22,010 nucleotides of DNA, taken from IMG/VR virus record IMGVR_UViG_3300044675_001067, positions 1 to 22,010 of that record; one strand, written 5' to 3'. Origin of the DNA: a virus. The notes under the pieces were generated by a model. That model did no database searches. It was not told where the DNA came from and worked only from the letters and a program-made list of their open reading frames with translations. The stretch's first letter is position 1; each line of letters begins with the position of its first letter. Below are positions 14,133 through 21,622 of this stretch, one piece after another. The position numbers were made by a program, and so were the translations under genes.

Positions 14133-17080
14133 GCTGTACCTTTCAATGCGGCGATTTCTACTGCTTGTGCGTCAACGATGGCCTTGAGTTCTTGGATGGC
14201 GGCTGTCAGTGTGGCAACCAAGAAGCTGGTGTCGATGCCTTGGTAGACAGGATTTCCTTCAGCGTCTACTGCGTCTTTTTCTCCAACCACGCACTCTGGA
14301 ACAACTGCTTGCAATTCATGGGCAATAAAGCCTTGGCTTTCGCTATTGTCAGCATTCCACTTGTAGGTGACGGGCTTGAGTGCAGCAACCTTGGCAAGCG
14401 CACCAGTCATGGGCTGGATGTCGTGCTTTAAGCGATAGTCTGAGGAAGTTGAATAAGTTGTTGCGGATGTTGAGCAATCAATAAAGCCTACGTTGCTAGA
14501 GCCCGCACTATTATTGAAGTTAACCGCTCTATATCCACTATTTGCTTCTGGCCTAAACGTCATTCCGTGAGACGTATTGTTGGCAACAAAAAGACTAAAA
14601 CGTGAGTTGGTTCCATAAGCTGTCGTAGTCCCCACCAGCAAGTTACCGCTGGAGTCGATGGTCATACGGGCAATGCTGTTTGTTACAAAACGCATTGAAT
14701 TGGCTGCGTGGTCATATCCAACTTCACCAATATTTGCAGCGTCAGTATCCCCAAAGTTAATTCTAACTTGTGAAGTGTTTGGGCCAATAAGCGTTAAATC
14801 ATTGGCAGTGGCGTTTGCGCCTGTAATCCGAGCCATAGCAAACGTGGACGATATTGTCGTAGCACCTGCTTGAGCTACATCTAATCTATAAGTTGGCGAA
14901 GTCGTACCAATCCCCACATTACCAGAGGAGTCGATTGTCATCTCAGCTTCTGACCTTGCAGTGCTGTTGGTGCTAAATGACATTGCGTTTGTAGAATGGT
15001 CGTACTTAATAAAACCACGATATTCTTCAGCGCCAGAAGTTCCATCAGCAAACTGCAAATAACCAGCAGTTGCGTTGCTTGTGTAAATAGCTAAACTTGA
15101 ATCACCAGTTCCAGAGCCGACGATTGCGTAAGCAGTTGAGTCAAAAGCGGTGGATGTATTGCCAACAGTTAGCTGACCGCTTGCATTAAGCGTCATTGCT
15201 TGGGTGAAGCTGATTGTGTTCCCTGCTGTGCCTGCGGCGGCGGTGAACCACGAGTGAACGCCGCTTAATTGCGTATAACGAGTTGGCGCAACACCTGTAA
15301 CGTAGTATGTCCAAGTATTTGCGGCGCTTTCGTAACAGTTAAAGTTCAAGCTAGTTGAGCCGTTTGCTTGTTCGTTTAATGACGCATAACCAGTAGTTCC
15401 TAACTGAAAGGCTCTGGCTCCAGATTTCCAAGCACTCGGAGTAATCCCCAAGCCGAGGTTGCCGGAGGAGTCGATACGGGCGCGTTCTGTGGCGTTACCT
15501 GTGTTTGAACCGCCACTTGTGTAAAACGCCAAAGAAGTAGACGTGTTTCCCGAAGACTCACTAAGCGCTTGAATTGCTGCGTGTTGATTTGTGCTTGAAA
15601 ATCCGTTTGCCACAGAGAATGAAATTCCACATCCATTACCTGTTCCTGAAGTGCTGTTGTAGAGCCTCATTCCAGCGTTGTTTGCCGCCGTGACAGTCAT
15701 GTCTAATTTATAAGCAGGAGAACTCGTCCCAATACCCAGACCTGTGCTGGTCAGGCGCATTTGTTCGGAGTTGCTGACGGAAAAAATGGCTATGCCTCCC
15801 GTTGCGTTCAGGTTGAAATTTATACCTGTGCCGGTTTGCAAATCCATACGCGATGCCGTTCCAGCGTATCCAAGGTAGCCCTTTGCGCCCCCACTATCAT
15901 AAAACCGCAAATACCCTTGGCCCGTGCTTGAAAAATCGCCAGTGCTTTCCAGCTTTAATTGTTCACCTGAAGACAGCAGGGTCAGCTTGCTCCCATCAAA
16001 CGTCAGCGCAGACCCCGTGGTCAGTACTTTGCTGCCGTTCAGGTAGGCCACGCCGTTGGCTGTGCCGCCGTTCAATGTAACCGTGCTTGAAGTTGTCAGC
16101 GTGGTGAATGCACCAGTTGATGCTGTTGTCGCACCAATAGACATATTATTGATAGTGCCAACACCTGTGGAAGTAAGCGCCAGCGTGGGTGTGTTACTTG
16201 CCGTGAGAGTGATTAGATTGGTGTAAGCTGTCCCGTCTACATCATAGGCAGCAAGAGACAAAGTATTGGTGGCTGTCTTAGCTGATTTAAGCTGAGTGCC
16301 AGTTACATAAGAAGCTGCTTGTGTAATGGTGTCTGTATCAGCGTCACCAATTGTTGTGTTGCCTGTAGAAGACAACGTAGTGAATGCACCAGTTGATGCT
16401 GTTGTCGCACCAATAGACATATTATTGATAGTGCCAACACCTGTGGAAGTCAATGCAAGTGTGGGCGTAGTGCTGGCAGTTAGTGTGACTAAGTTTGTGT
16501 ATGCTGCACCGTCTGTGTCATAAGCAGCAAGGTTTAACGTATTGGTAGCTGTCTTAGCTGATTTAAGCTGAGTGCCAGTTACATATGAAGCCGTTTGGGT
16601 GATGGTGTCGGTATCAGCATCGCCAAGAGTGGTGTTTCCTGTGACAACCAAATTGCCGTTGACGGTAAAGTTACCAGTGGTGGCGCTATTGCTGCTAATA
16701 CGGATAAAGTCTGTTCCGTTCCACGCTACAACAGCCGACTCACTGACAGCCAAGGTCACGCCTGTGGTTGGGCCAACGCCACAAATTTTTACCGTGTAAA
16801 CAGCAGAGGTGTTGATGACCGTGTAAATCTTTGACTGCGCAGGAGCCGTGATGGTTATGTTTGCCGAAGCAGGTGAACACAACAAAATAGCCTGACGGGA
16901 CTGATTAGCTGAGCCTGTGGTGGTAGTCAGCGTGGTGTTGGCTGTAATTGTCTGAGTACCAGCAATTGCTGAATCAAGCAAAGAGGTAATACTGTTGTTT
17001 ACGGTGTCGCCCCATGTTCCTGACAATTCGCCTGTGACGGGAAGAGCCAAGCCCAAAAGTGATGTGTATGCTGTCGTCAT
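14129..17080 (-). CDS. Large tail fibre with C-terminal S74 intramolecular chaperone
   Basis: A 983-aa fibre. The N-terminus (YTSLLGLALPVTGELSGTWG) is the kind that attaches to the virion. Residues 142-325 contain two near-identical 92-residue units (DADTDTITQ, SYVTGTQLKSAKTATNTL, INNMSIGATTASTGAFTTL). Residues about 430-850 hold repeated IDSSGNxGIGTTSPxYxLD-type motifs typical of phage fibre shafts. The C-terminal ~108 residues are a Peptidase_S74 chaperone: SSDYRLKHDI with probable Ser880/Lys885 dyad (same spacing as endosialidase S911/K916), then YKWN, SQGFIAHELQAVVPE and a final coiled coil. These domains trimerise the fibre and then cut themselves off. Start ATG 17080 follows TGAGGTAACAAC and overlaps the previous stop. 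Receptor binding is inferred. Confidence 0.9.
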   Translation of the reverse strand: MTTAYTSLLGLALPVTGELSGTWGDTVNNSITSLLDSAIAGTQTITANTTLTTTTGSANQSRQAILLCSPASANITITAPAQSKIYTVINTSAVYTVKICGVGPTTGVTLAVSESAVVAWNGTDFIRISSNSATTGNFTVNGNLVVTGNTTLGDADTDTITQTASYVTGTQLKSAKTATNTLNLAAYDTDGAAYTNLVTLTASTTPTLALTSTGVGTINNMSIGATTASTGAFTTLSSTGNTTIGDADTDTITQAASYVTGTQLKSAKTATNTLSLAAYDVDGTAYTNLITLTASNTPTLALTSTGVGTINNMSIGATTASTGAFTTLTTSSTVTLNGGTANGVAYLNGSKVLTTGSALTFDGSKLTLLSSGEQLKLESTGDFSSTGQGYLRFYDSGGAKGYLGYAGTASRMDLQTGTGINFNLNATGGIAIFSVSNSEQMRLTSTGLGIGTSSPAYKLDMTVTAANNAGMRLYNSTSGTGNGCGISFSVANGFSSTNQHAAIQALSESSGNTSTSLAFYTSGGSNTGNATERARIDSSGNLGLGITPSAWKSGARAFQLGTTGYASLNEQANGSTSLNFNCYESAANTWTYYVTGVAPTRYTQLSGVHSWFTAAAGTAGNTISFTQAMTLNASGQLTVGNTSTAFDSTAYAIVGSGTGDSSLAIYTSNATAGYLQFADGTSGAEEYRGFIKYDHSTNAMSFSTNSTARSEAEMTIDSSGNVGIGTTSPTYRLDVAQAGATTISSTFAMARITGANATANDLTLIGPNTSQVRINFGDTDAANIGEVGYDHAANSMRFVTNSIARMTIDSSGNLLVGTTTAYGTNSRFSLFVANNTSHGMTFRPEANSGYRAVNFNNSAGSSNVGFIDCSTSATTYSTSSDYRLKHDIQPMTGALAKVAALKPVTYKWNADNSESQGFIAHELQAVVPECVVGEKDAVDAEGNPVYQGIDTSFLVATLTAAIQELKAIVDAQAVEIAALKGTA
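16105..16656 (-). repeat. 276-bp tandem duplication within the fibre gene
   Basis: Two direct units of 276 bp (16105-16380 and 16381-16656) encode a repeated 92-residue fibre module. The first 70 bases of each unit (16105-16174 and 16381-16450) are identical, and a stretch near GTCTTAGCTGATTTAAGCTG is also shared. The rest has diverged mostly at synonymous positions. Confidence 0.88.
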
Positions 17081-17973
17081 GTTGTTACCTCAATTTCTTC
17101 CCAATTCGGGTTTTGCTCATCGGCAATCAGTGACCAGCCGGGAGTCTGCGGGTTGCTGATATTTTGCCAGTTTGCGGTCTGCGTGTCATCTATATTTGAC
17201 CAGTCAGCCGTTTGTATGTTAGAGATTGTGCCCCAATCCGCAGTCTGACTGTCATCAATCAGCCTCCAGTAGACGGCAACTATAGCTCCAGCATATCCAG
17301 CCGCTTGGTTCCCAGTCAGCGAGAAGGTTCTTTCTCCAACAGCAACCGAGCCAACAGCAGCATCTGCCGCGTTGCCGGTCAACTCAATCACTATCTCGGG
17401 AATAACCGTGCCAACAGTGCCGATGGCTGTGTTAGGCAACAGCGGAACAATTACATATCCTGCAAGGCCAGCAGCTTCAACGCCTACCAGCTCAACAGAC
17501 GCACTCTGGACAACTGTGCCGACTTCACCTGTGGCTTCATCGCCAGATATGGCGGCAGTCTTGCTGTGCGTTACTGTGCCAACAAACCCTGAAGCAGCGG
17601 TGCCGGATATGGCAACTGTGATGTTCCCTGTCTCAATACCGGGGTTGCCAGCGGCCACAACACCAGACAAGGCAAGGGAGGTTGTGCCCCTTGCGACTGT
17701 GCCGACAAATCCTGCGGCAGAAACGCCAGTCAGAGAAATTACACGGGAAACTCCAACACTGCCCACGTTTCCAAAAGCAATATTGCCGTTTTCTGTTGGG
17801 TTATTTGTCTCAACAACAGTCCCAACCGCCCCAGAAGCCAGAACCCCACTTAACGCAACAGTCCGACTGGGCGTGACCGTCCCTACGGTTCCTGTTGCTA
17901 CATCCCCCGTTGCTTCAAGAGTGCCGCCCCAGCCGTTGTCGCCCCAAGCATTGTTGCCCCAGCCGAGAGCCAT
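17077..17973 (-). CDS. Repeat-rich structural (fibre-associated) protein
   Basis: A 298-aa protein in three parts. The N-terminus is Trp/Gly-rich (ALGWGNNAWGDNGWGG), a start I recall in other phage structural proteins. Residues about 20-225 are roughly ten degenerate repeats of about 20 residues with the core SGxxAxGxVGTV (for example LSGVLASGAVGTV, AISGTAASGFVGTV), predicted short beta hairpins. Residues 236-298 are five 11-residue repeats, WxxIxxxQTxx (WGTISNIQTAD, WSNIDDTQTAN). No enzyme motif, signal or transmembrane segment is seen. The ribosome site lies in a hairpin that includes the upstream stop codon, so translation is probably coupled to the 163-aa gene. Its stop overlaps the fibre start. 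A surface or adhesin-like accessory of the tail is likely; the function is unknown. Confidence 0.72.
   Translation of the reverse strand: MALGWGNNAWGDNGWGGTLEATGDVATGTVGTVTPSRTVALSGVLASGAVGTVVETNNPTENGNIAFGNVGSVGVSRVISLTGVSAAGFVGTVARGTTSLALSGVVAAGNPGIETGNITVAISGTAASGFVGTVTHSKTAAISGDEATGEVGTVVQSASVELVGVEAAGLAGYVIVPLLPNTAIGTVGTVIPEIVIELTGNAADAAVGSVAVGERTFSLTGNQAAGYAGAIVAVYWRLIDDSQTADWGTISNIQTADWSNIDDTQTANWQNISNPQTPGWSLIADEQNPNWEEIEVTT
17080..17268 (-). repeat. 33-bp-period repeat encoding WxxIxxxQTxx
   Basis: Five tandem 33-bp units plus a partial sixth encode 11-residue repeats beginning with Trp. The amino-acid pattern is better conserved than the DNA, so this is an old, selected repeat rather than recent slippage. 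Confidence 0.75.
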
Positions 17974-17974
17974 G

Positions 17975-17994
17975 AACTACCTCTTTAGGTAGTT
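17975..17994 (-). promoter_or_regulatory. Hairpin over the ribosome binding site of the 298-aa gene
   Basis: On the mRNA, AACTACCT and AGGTAGTT form a perfect 8-bp stem with loop AAAG, ending one base before the ATG. The upstream gene's stop codon UAA begins in the 5' arm and runs into the loop. The Shine-Dalgarno sequence AGAGG spans the loop and 3' arm. A ribosome finishing the 163-aa gene would melt the stem and expose the site, an arrangement expected for translational coupling. Confidence 0.7.
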
Positions 17995-18476
17995 GCCAAG
18001 CGCAACAAAGCAGTTGACGTAGTGTTTGACGGCATAGTCAAAGTGAAAGTACCCGCCGTGATGGTCTGTGAACCAAACGTGTGGACGCTGATAGCCTTGT
18101 TGCTTTGTGTTGAGTTGTACAGCAACACAGTATCAAACGCCGTGGTTAAGGTCACCGTGGTGTAGGTAATTGATGCTGAAGGAGTCCAGTACGCTACACC
18201 AGCAGTTGCTGAAGTGTTAGTTGACGTTGGAGCCGTAGCATTTGTTACCGTAACTCCGCCAGCAACATAGTTTGTACCAGAAACTTCTCCAGTTACTGTG
18301 TACGCAGTAGTGGCTGCATTGATGGTTGCCGATGCCAAGTACAAAGCAGCTTTTACAGTATCTGTAGTGGGTGATGTCAAGCTGCCACGGGATACGATGG
18401 TTGAAGTGCCAAGTTGATGCTGACCAAGCATTAGCTCGCTCATAAATGAAGTGCACATTGATTGGGTGTTTGCCAT
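17985..18476 (-). CDS. Beta-rich virion protein, paralogue of the 146-aa protein
   Basis: A 163-aa protein starting MANTQSMCTSFMSELMLGQH behind AAGGATAAATC. It is Thr/Ser/Ala-rich with alternating hydrophobics, so beta-structured. It shares a recognisable core with the 146-aa protein two genes upstream: TDTVKAALYLASATINAATTAYTVTGEV against TDVFKIALYTNDATLDATTDAYTATGEV, followed in both by a Y-x-A-G-G motif and a closing strand ending in LLRLA or IIRIG. This indicates gene duplication. No catalytic residues are seen. Such proteins are probably virion surface or decoration components; I do not recognise a named family. The stop codon forms part of the hairpin controlling the next gene. Confidence 0.7.
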   Translation of the reverse strand: MANTQSMCTSFMSELMLGQHQLGTSTIVSRGSLTSPTTDTVKAALYLASATINAATTAYTVTGEVSGTNYVAGGVTVTNATAPTSTNTSATAGVAYWTPSASITYTTVTLTTAFDTVLLYNSTQSNKAISVHTFGSQTITAGTFTLTMPSNTTSTALLRLATT

Positions 18477-18486
18477 GATTTATCCT

Positions 18487-18684
18487 TTAGCCAATTGATT
18501 GGGTTTCGCCACCGCCAAAGACGGGCATTTTCTTCAAGGCCACATGCGCAGACCGGTGGACAAGCTCACCTTCCAACCAATACTCAACCCATGTGGTTAA
18601 TTCATTGTCGTTGTCCACGGTACCCTCACGCTTCTCCAACAAAGAGTCATCCATGTCGCCTTTGGTTGTGGTTACAAGTGCCAT
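18487..18684 (-). CDS. Small acidic hypothetical protein (65 aa)
   Basis: Starts MALVTTTKGDMDDSLLEKRE and continues with WVEYWLEGELVHRSAHVALK, ending FGGGETQSIG. It is a small soluble protein with charged and aromatic residues and no signal, membrane or enzyme motif. The ATG shares one base with the stop of the upstream beta-rich gene (TAATG), with AAGGAT upstream. It lies between the two paralogous beta-rich genes, so it may serve as a partner or spacer in the same substructure, but that is a guess from position only. Confidence 0.68.
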   Translation of the reverse strand: MALVTTTKGDMDDSLLEKREGTVDNDNELTTWVEYWLEGELVHRSAHVALKKMPVFGGGETQSIG

Positions 18685-19124
18685 TAGCCGATCCTTATGA
18701 TTGCTGTGGTGTTTGTGGCAGCAGGGAACTGCACCACAAAAGTTGTTGTTGAAGTTTTGTTTGCGCCAAAGTCAAGCACGCAAACTGCGGGGTTAGTTGT
18801 GCCATTGTCCTTGTAGATCAACGCGCCACGGGCTGTGAAAGCACCAGTCCATGAGGCATTGGCAAAAGACAAGTATGCGGTTGTGTTGGGTGCATTGCCG
18901 GTGGTGGGCGCTTGGTTGATTACCAAAACCTCGCCACCTGCCGTATATCCAGAAGCCACAACTTCGCCCGTAGCCGTATAAGCGTCGGTAGTCGCATCAA
19001 GCGTGGCGTCATTGGTATAGAGCGCAATTTTGAAGACGTCCGTTGTGCCCGTGCCAAAGTCGTACACACCGTCCAGCAGGCCAGTGCGAAACACGTTGCA
19101 GGTGTAATTCCCGGTAAAGGCCAT
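18684..19124 (-). CDS. Beta-rich virion protein (146 aa), paralogue pair member
   Basis: The start is ATG at 19124, which overlaps the upstream stop as TGATG; a TTG three bases further out is also in frame but less likely. The N-terminus MAFTGNYTCNVFRTGLLDGV is followed by GTTDVFKIALYTNDATLDAT and a beta-rich remainder closing with TTTFVVQFPAATNTTAIIRI. The core matches the 163-aa protein, showing an ancient duplication. No enzyme motif, signal peptide or membrane segment. It follows the adaptor-like gene, so a virion component near the tail or head surface is plausible. I do not recognise a named function. Confidence 0.72.
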   Translation of the reverse strand: MAFTGNYTCNVFRTGLLDGVYDFGTGTTDVFKIALYTNDATLDATTDAYTATGEVVASGYTAGGEVLVINQAPTTGNAPNTTAYLSFANASWTGAFTARGALIYKDNGTTNPAVCVLDFGANKTSTTTFVVQFPAATNTTAIIRIG

Positions 19125-19855
19125 CAACGCACCCCATTATTCTGAGGAAGCGGAGCTTCTCTGTATTGGCCACTGCGGTAGGCATCACTGCGCTCCAGAC
19201 CATCACCCAAGCGTTTGGCCAAGCCAAGTGCTTCTTTGTACTTGCCATCGTAGAGCTGCAACATGTCTGTCTCGCCCTTCATAAAGGTATACGCCTCAAC
19301 CAATGAACCATACAACAGCACGGTGTCAAAGTTGTCGCCCAGCCATGTTTGGCCGGAGGCCGCAGTGGTGATGGACGTGGGGTAATAGTAGTAGTGCAGC
19401 TCCACAGAGTAGGCCGCATCAGGTGTTGGGCCAAGGATAAAGCTCAACTCATTTGTGATGGACGGATTTAAACCCGCTGTTGTGGTCGGGCCAAACAGTG
19501 CGTAGTACTTGGGGGTCGCTGTGTCAGTGGGGTTGGGGTACGCTTGCCGGATGAAGTTGACATCCTTGTTCAGCAAGTACTCGTAGCTCCCGTCCGCATT
19601 GATTACGGCCAAAGAAAAGGTGGACAGAAAGTCATCAGGGCAAGCAAGGTACTTGTTGTTGACCGTCGCCACGCCCGTCATGTTCTTGCGAAGAGACGGG
19701 AACTGCACAGTGTTGTAGATGCGTTGCTCCGCCTGCTGGATGAAGCGATTAATCTGAGTAGTCGTACTCTCAGTCGATCCATCAGCAAGCGTAATCGCCG
19801 GAAAATTATTCTCCGTATACGACTGGATTGCAACTACAAGCTCTGCGTAGGTCAT
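19124..19855 (-). CDS. Head-tail adaptor-like protein (SU10 adaptor type)
   Basis: A 243-aa protein starting MTYAELVVAIQSYTENNFPA. Recognisable stretches are INRFIQQAEQRIYNTVQFPS and LRKNMTGVATVNNKYLACP, then FLSTFSLAVINADGSYEYLL, NKDVNFIRQAYPNP and PKYYALFGP; the C-terminal half is helical (LLYGSLVEAYTFMKGETDML). This pattern matches, from memory, the phage adaptor family of podovirus-like phages (annotated SU10 adaptor or tail tubular A-like), which links the portal to the tail nozzle. The ATG overlaps the upstream stop by 4 bases. Length is usual for the family. The adaptor assignment is fairly good; which ring of the neck it forms is not resolvable here. Confidence 0.75.
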   Translation of the reverse strand: MTYAELVVAIQSYTENNFPAITLADGSTESTTTQINRFIQQAEQRIYNTVQFPSLRKNMTGVATVNNKYLACPDDFLSTFSLAVINADGSYEYLLNKDVNFIRQAYPNPTDTATPKYYALFGPTTTAGLNPSITNELSFILGPTPDAAYSVELHYYYYPTSITTAASGQTWLGDNFDTVLLYGSLVEAYTFMKGETDMLQLYDGKYKEALGLAKRLGDGLERSDAYRSGQYREAPLPQNNGVR

Positions 19856-20052
19856 GCCATTGGGCCTCGGGCCATTTTGCCTTTGGTCTGCGCTTTACCG
19901 CCGCGCACAACAATGCCGGAGGTTTTTATGGGAGGGTAATCTTGGCTGCGGGTATTGGCCACAGACACATTCGCCTTGCGCATGGTTTCTTTTGCAGGCT
20001 CTTCACCAACAATAACGTTGGGCTTTTTGGTTGCTTGCTTGTAGGTGGCCAT
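19852..20052 (-). CDS. Small basic protein with GPMA C-terminus (66 aa)
   Basis: Starts MATYKQATKKPNVIVGEEPA behind GGAGGCTAAG. It ends in KTSGIVVRGGKAQTKGKMAR then GPMA, a Gly/Lys/Arg-rich tail that I recall as recurrent at the ends of small phage structural-region proteins. It is positively charged and probably disordered, consistent with binding DNA or acidic virion surfaces. It has no transmembrane or enzyme motif. One base separates it from the upstream 63-aa gene and it overlaps the adaptor-like gene by 4 bases. The function is unknown. Confidence 0.72.
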   Translation of the reverse strand: MATYKQATKKPNVIVGEEPAKETMRKANVSVANTRSQDYPPIKTSGIVVRGGKAQTKGKMARGPMA

Positions 20053-20053
20053 C

Positions 20054-20245
20054 TTAGCCTCCGCGACCAGAAGAACGCTGGTTCATGATCTTGGCCATGT
20101 TACGGCCATATTTCAGCATGTCGCTGTTGGTCTTGCCGCCAGCCTTGAGCTTGGTCATAGGCTTGCCGGGGTGCATGGCTTTTTCATGCTTGCCAATGGC
20201 GGACTTAATCATCTTCTTGTCCTGCGCTAAATCTTTCTTGTCCAT
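20054..20245 (-). CDS. Small basic phage protein (63 aa)
   Basis: The preferred start is ATG 20245, six bases after a perfect AAGGAG; an upstream frame opening at 20284 overlaps the previous gene and lacks such a site. The sequence is MDKKDLAQDKKMIKSAIGKH, then EKAMHPGKPMTKLKAGGKTN and a basic end KYGRNMAKIMNQRSSGRGG. It is Lys/Arg-rich, soluble and likely helical followed by a disordered tail. Similar small proteins accompany adaptor genes in other phages, from memory, with no known role. Binding to packaged DNA or to the connector is a reasonable guess. Confidence 0.75.
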   Translation of the reverse strand: MDKKDLAQDKKMIKSAIGKHEKAMHPGKPMTKLKAGGKTNSDMLKYGRNMAKIMNQRSSGRGG

Positions 20246-20255
20246 GATCGACTCC

Positions 20256-20684
20256 TTATGTCGTTGCAACTGTAACTGTACCAATTTCCACTGCGGAAAC
20301 CAAGTTATTTGGGGTCAAACCGTCATCATTGGCCCGAGAGCCGCCAACTGGTGCCCAACCCCACTGAAATATCCGACTACCACCGCCAACCACGCCCTGA
20401 GCATCCACATTGACGCTGTTGGTCAACACAATCTGCAAACCGGTGCGACCAGACAACTGGTAGCTCAGGTCGGGACGTGGATCGCGCACACCTTGCGGGT
20501 CGTCCACCGGATACATGCCCAACTGCAACTGCGGCTGGTCAGGTTCCCAACATTGAGGACACACCTTCAGGTCATACGTCTTGGTCTTGACGACGAGCTT
20601 CTTCAGCACCGTCAGTTTGAACCGAAATCCACAGCGGTCGCACTCGGCAATCGAGTTTTTACCAGAGGAAAACCTGTTTCCCAT
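20256..20684 (-). CDS. Zinc-ribbon structural-region protein (142 aa)
   Basis: Residues 15-45 form a zinc ribbon: C15-D-R-C18-G-F and C42-P-Q-C45-W, with a short basic segment between (LTVLKKLVVKTKTYDLKV). After it comes DPQGVRDPRPDLSYQLSGR and a beta-rich C-terminus ending in SAVEIGTVTVATT. Knuckles like this bind one zinc ion for stability; many phage neck or head-completion proteins have one. The ATG overlaps the upstream adaptor-like stop by one base (TGATG). No DNA-binding helix or nuclease residues are seen, so a structural role is more likely than regulation. The exact place in the virion is unknown. Confidence 0.75.
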   Translation of the reverse strand: MGNRFSSGKNSIAECDRCGFRFKLTVLKKLVVKTKTYDLKVCPQCWEPDQPQLQLGMYPVDDPQGVRDPRPDLSYQLSGRTGLQIVLTNSVNVDAQGVVGGGSRIFQWGWAPVGGSRANDDGLTPNNLVSAVEIGTVTVATT

Positions 20685-21619
20685 CAGCCACCACCAATGA
20701 ACATCTGTCTAGGCACGAGGCGCAAAGCTGCGCGTTCCTGATCTTCATCAGCCGCTGTCATCCATGCCTCGTCGTACTGGGCCTTGAGAACTTGAAGCCG
20801 TTCCATGCCACCGGGCACTTTCAAAGCGATGTAATAGGCCAATCCAGCCACCATACAGGGCACAAAACGGAAAGGCACGTCCATCACATTGACACCGCTT
20901 CCCGCATCCTGCACCCGACGCATGCGCCAGTACACGAATTGGTATGTCTGGGAGCCGTCAGGCGTTGGCCACATGGTCACGCGGGGCGCATTGTTGACGT
21001 AAATCTTGGCATTTGCACTGGCAGTATGGGAAGCGGCAGTTGTGCCGTTCTGACCACGGTAACAATCGCCCAAAGTGTTGCCATCAATGTAGTTGTAGAA
21101 GATGGTTTCGCTGTCCAAGTTGATGTACCCGATTGCAGGCAGACCAACGACGTTGGACAAGACGATTGTGTTGGTTGTAGCGTCGATACTTGTGGCCAAA
21201 ACCGCCGTGGTGGGGGTAATCTGGCCGTCCAAACGCTGATACCAGACCTGAATTGGTCTGGCTTGGGTGATTTTGTTGGGGATGGTGGCGTAGGTAGAAA
21301 CGCTAATACGCGTGATTGTCAAATCTGACTGTGTTGCGGCCACATTTGCCTGCGTTCGGATGACGTGATCGAGCAAATCAACAGTGTCTGTGGGGATTGC
21401 GTAGGTGTTCAAGCCTTGAGTTAGGGTGATCGTGCCCTGCTCAAACGTCCACATGTTGACACCGCGATTTGCCCAATCAGCAAACAGCAAATTCAGCGAC
21501 CGGCGGGCTGTTTTGAGGTCATAGCCAGTACGCAACTCTGAACCAGCACGCTCAAACGCCTCCTCCACCAGCTCGGTGAGGTCTAAATTAAAGCCTGTTG
21601 ATCCAGAAGTTGTTGCCAT
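20684..21619 (-). CDS. Phage adaptor/connector-like structural protein (311 aa)
   Basis: The N-terminal helical region reads LDLTELVEEAFERAGSELRT, GYDLKTARRSLNLLFADWAN and RGVNMWTFEQGTITLTQGLN. A beta-rich middle follows, including TTAVLATSIDATTNTIVLSN and VVGLPAIGYINLDSETIFYN, which is like a small inserted Ig-like or fibre-type module (residues about 165-225). The C-terminus is helical again (YIALKVPGGMERLQVLKAQY). The helix-rich ends and RTGYDL-ARRSLN motif match, from memory, a conserved phage protein group placed near adaptor genes, sometimes called connector or tail-completion proteins. The gap to the upstream gene is 3 bases; the ribosome site is AGGA. The connector role is probable, but which ring it forms is not clear. 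Confidence 0.72.
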   Translation of the reverse strand: MATTSGSTGFNLDLTELVEEAFERAGSELRTGYDLKTARRSLNLLFADWANRGVNMWTFEQGTITLTQGLNTYAIPTDTVDLLDHVIRTQANVAATQSDLTITRISVSTYATIPNKITQARPIQVWYQRLDGQITPTTAVLATSIDATTNTIVLSNVVGLPAIGYINLDSETIFYNYIDGNTLGDCYRGQNGTTAASHTASANAKIYVNNAPRVTMWPTPDGSQTYQFVYWRMRRVQDAGSGVNVMDVPFRFVPCMVAGLAYYIALKVPGGMERLQVLKAQYDEAWMTAADEDQERAALRLVPRQMFIGGG

Positions 21620-21622
21620 GTT

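Noticed and set aside
16105-16656. Template/variable repeats of a diversity-generating retroelement
   Set aside because: The copies are tandem, lie in the fibre middle rather than at a C-terminal variable region, do not differ mainly at adenines, and no reverse transcriptase gene is present in the window.
20245-20284. Longer start for the 63-aa basic protein
   Set aside because: The extension overlaps the zinc-ribbon gene and has no ribosome site, whereas ATG 20245 follows AAGGAG at ideal distance.
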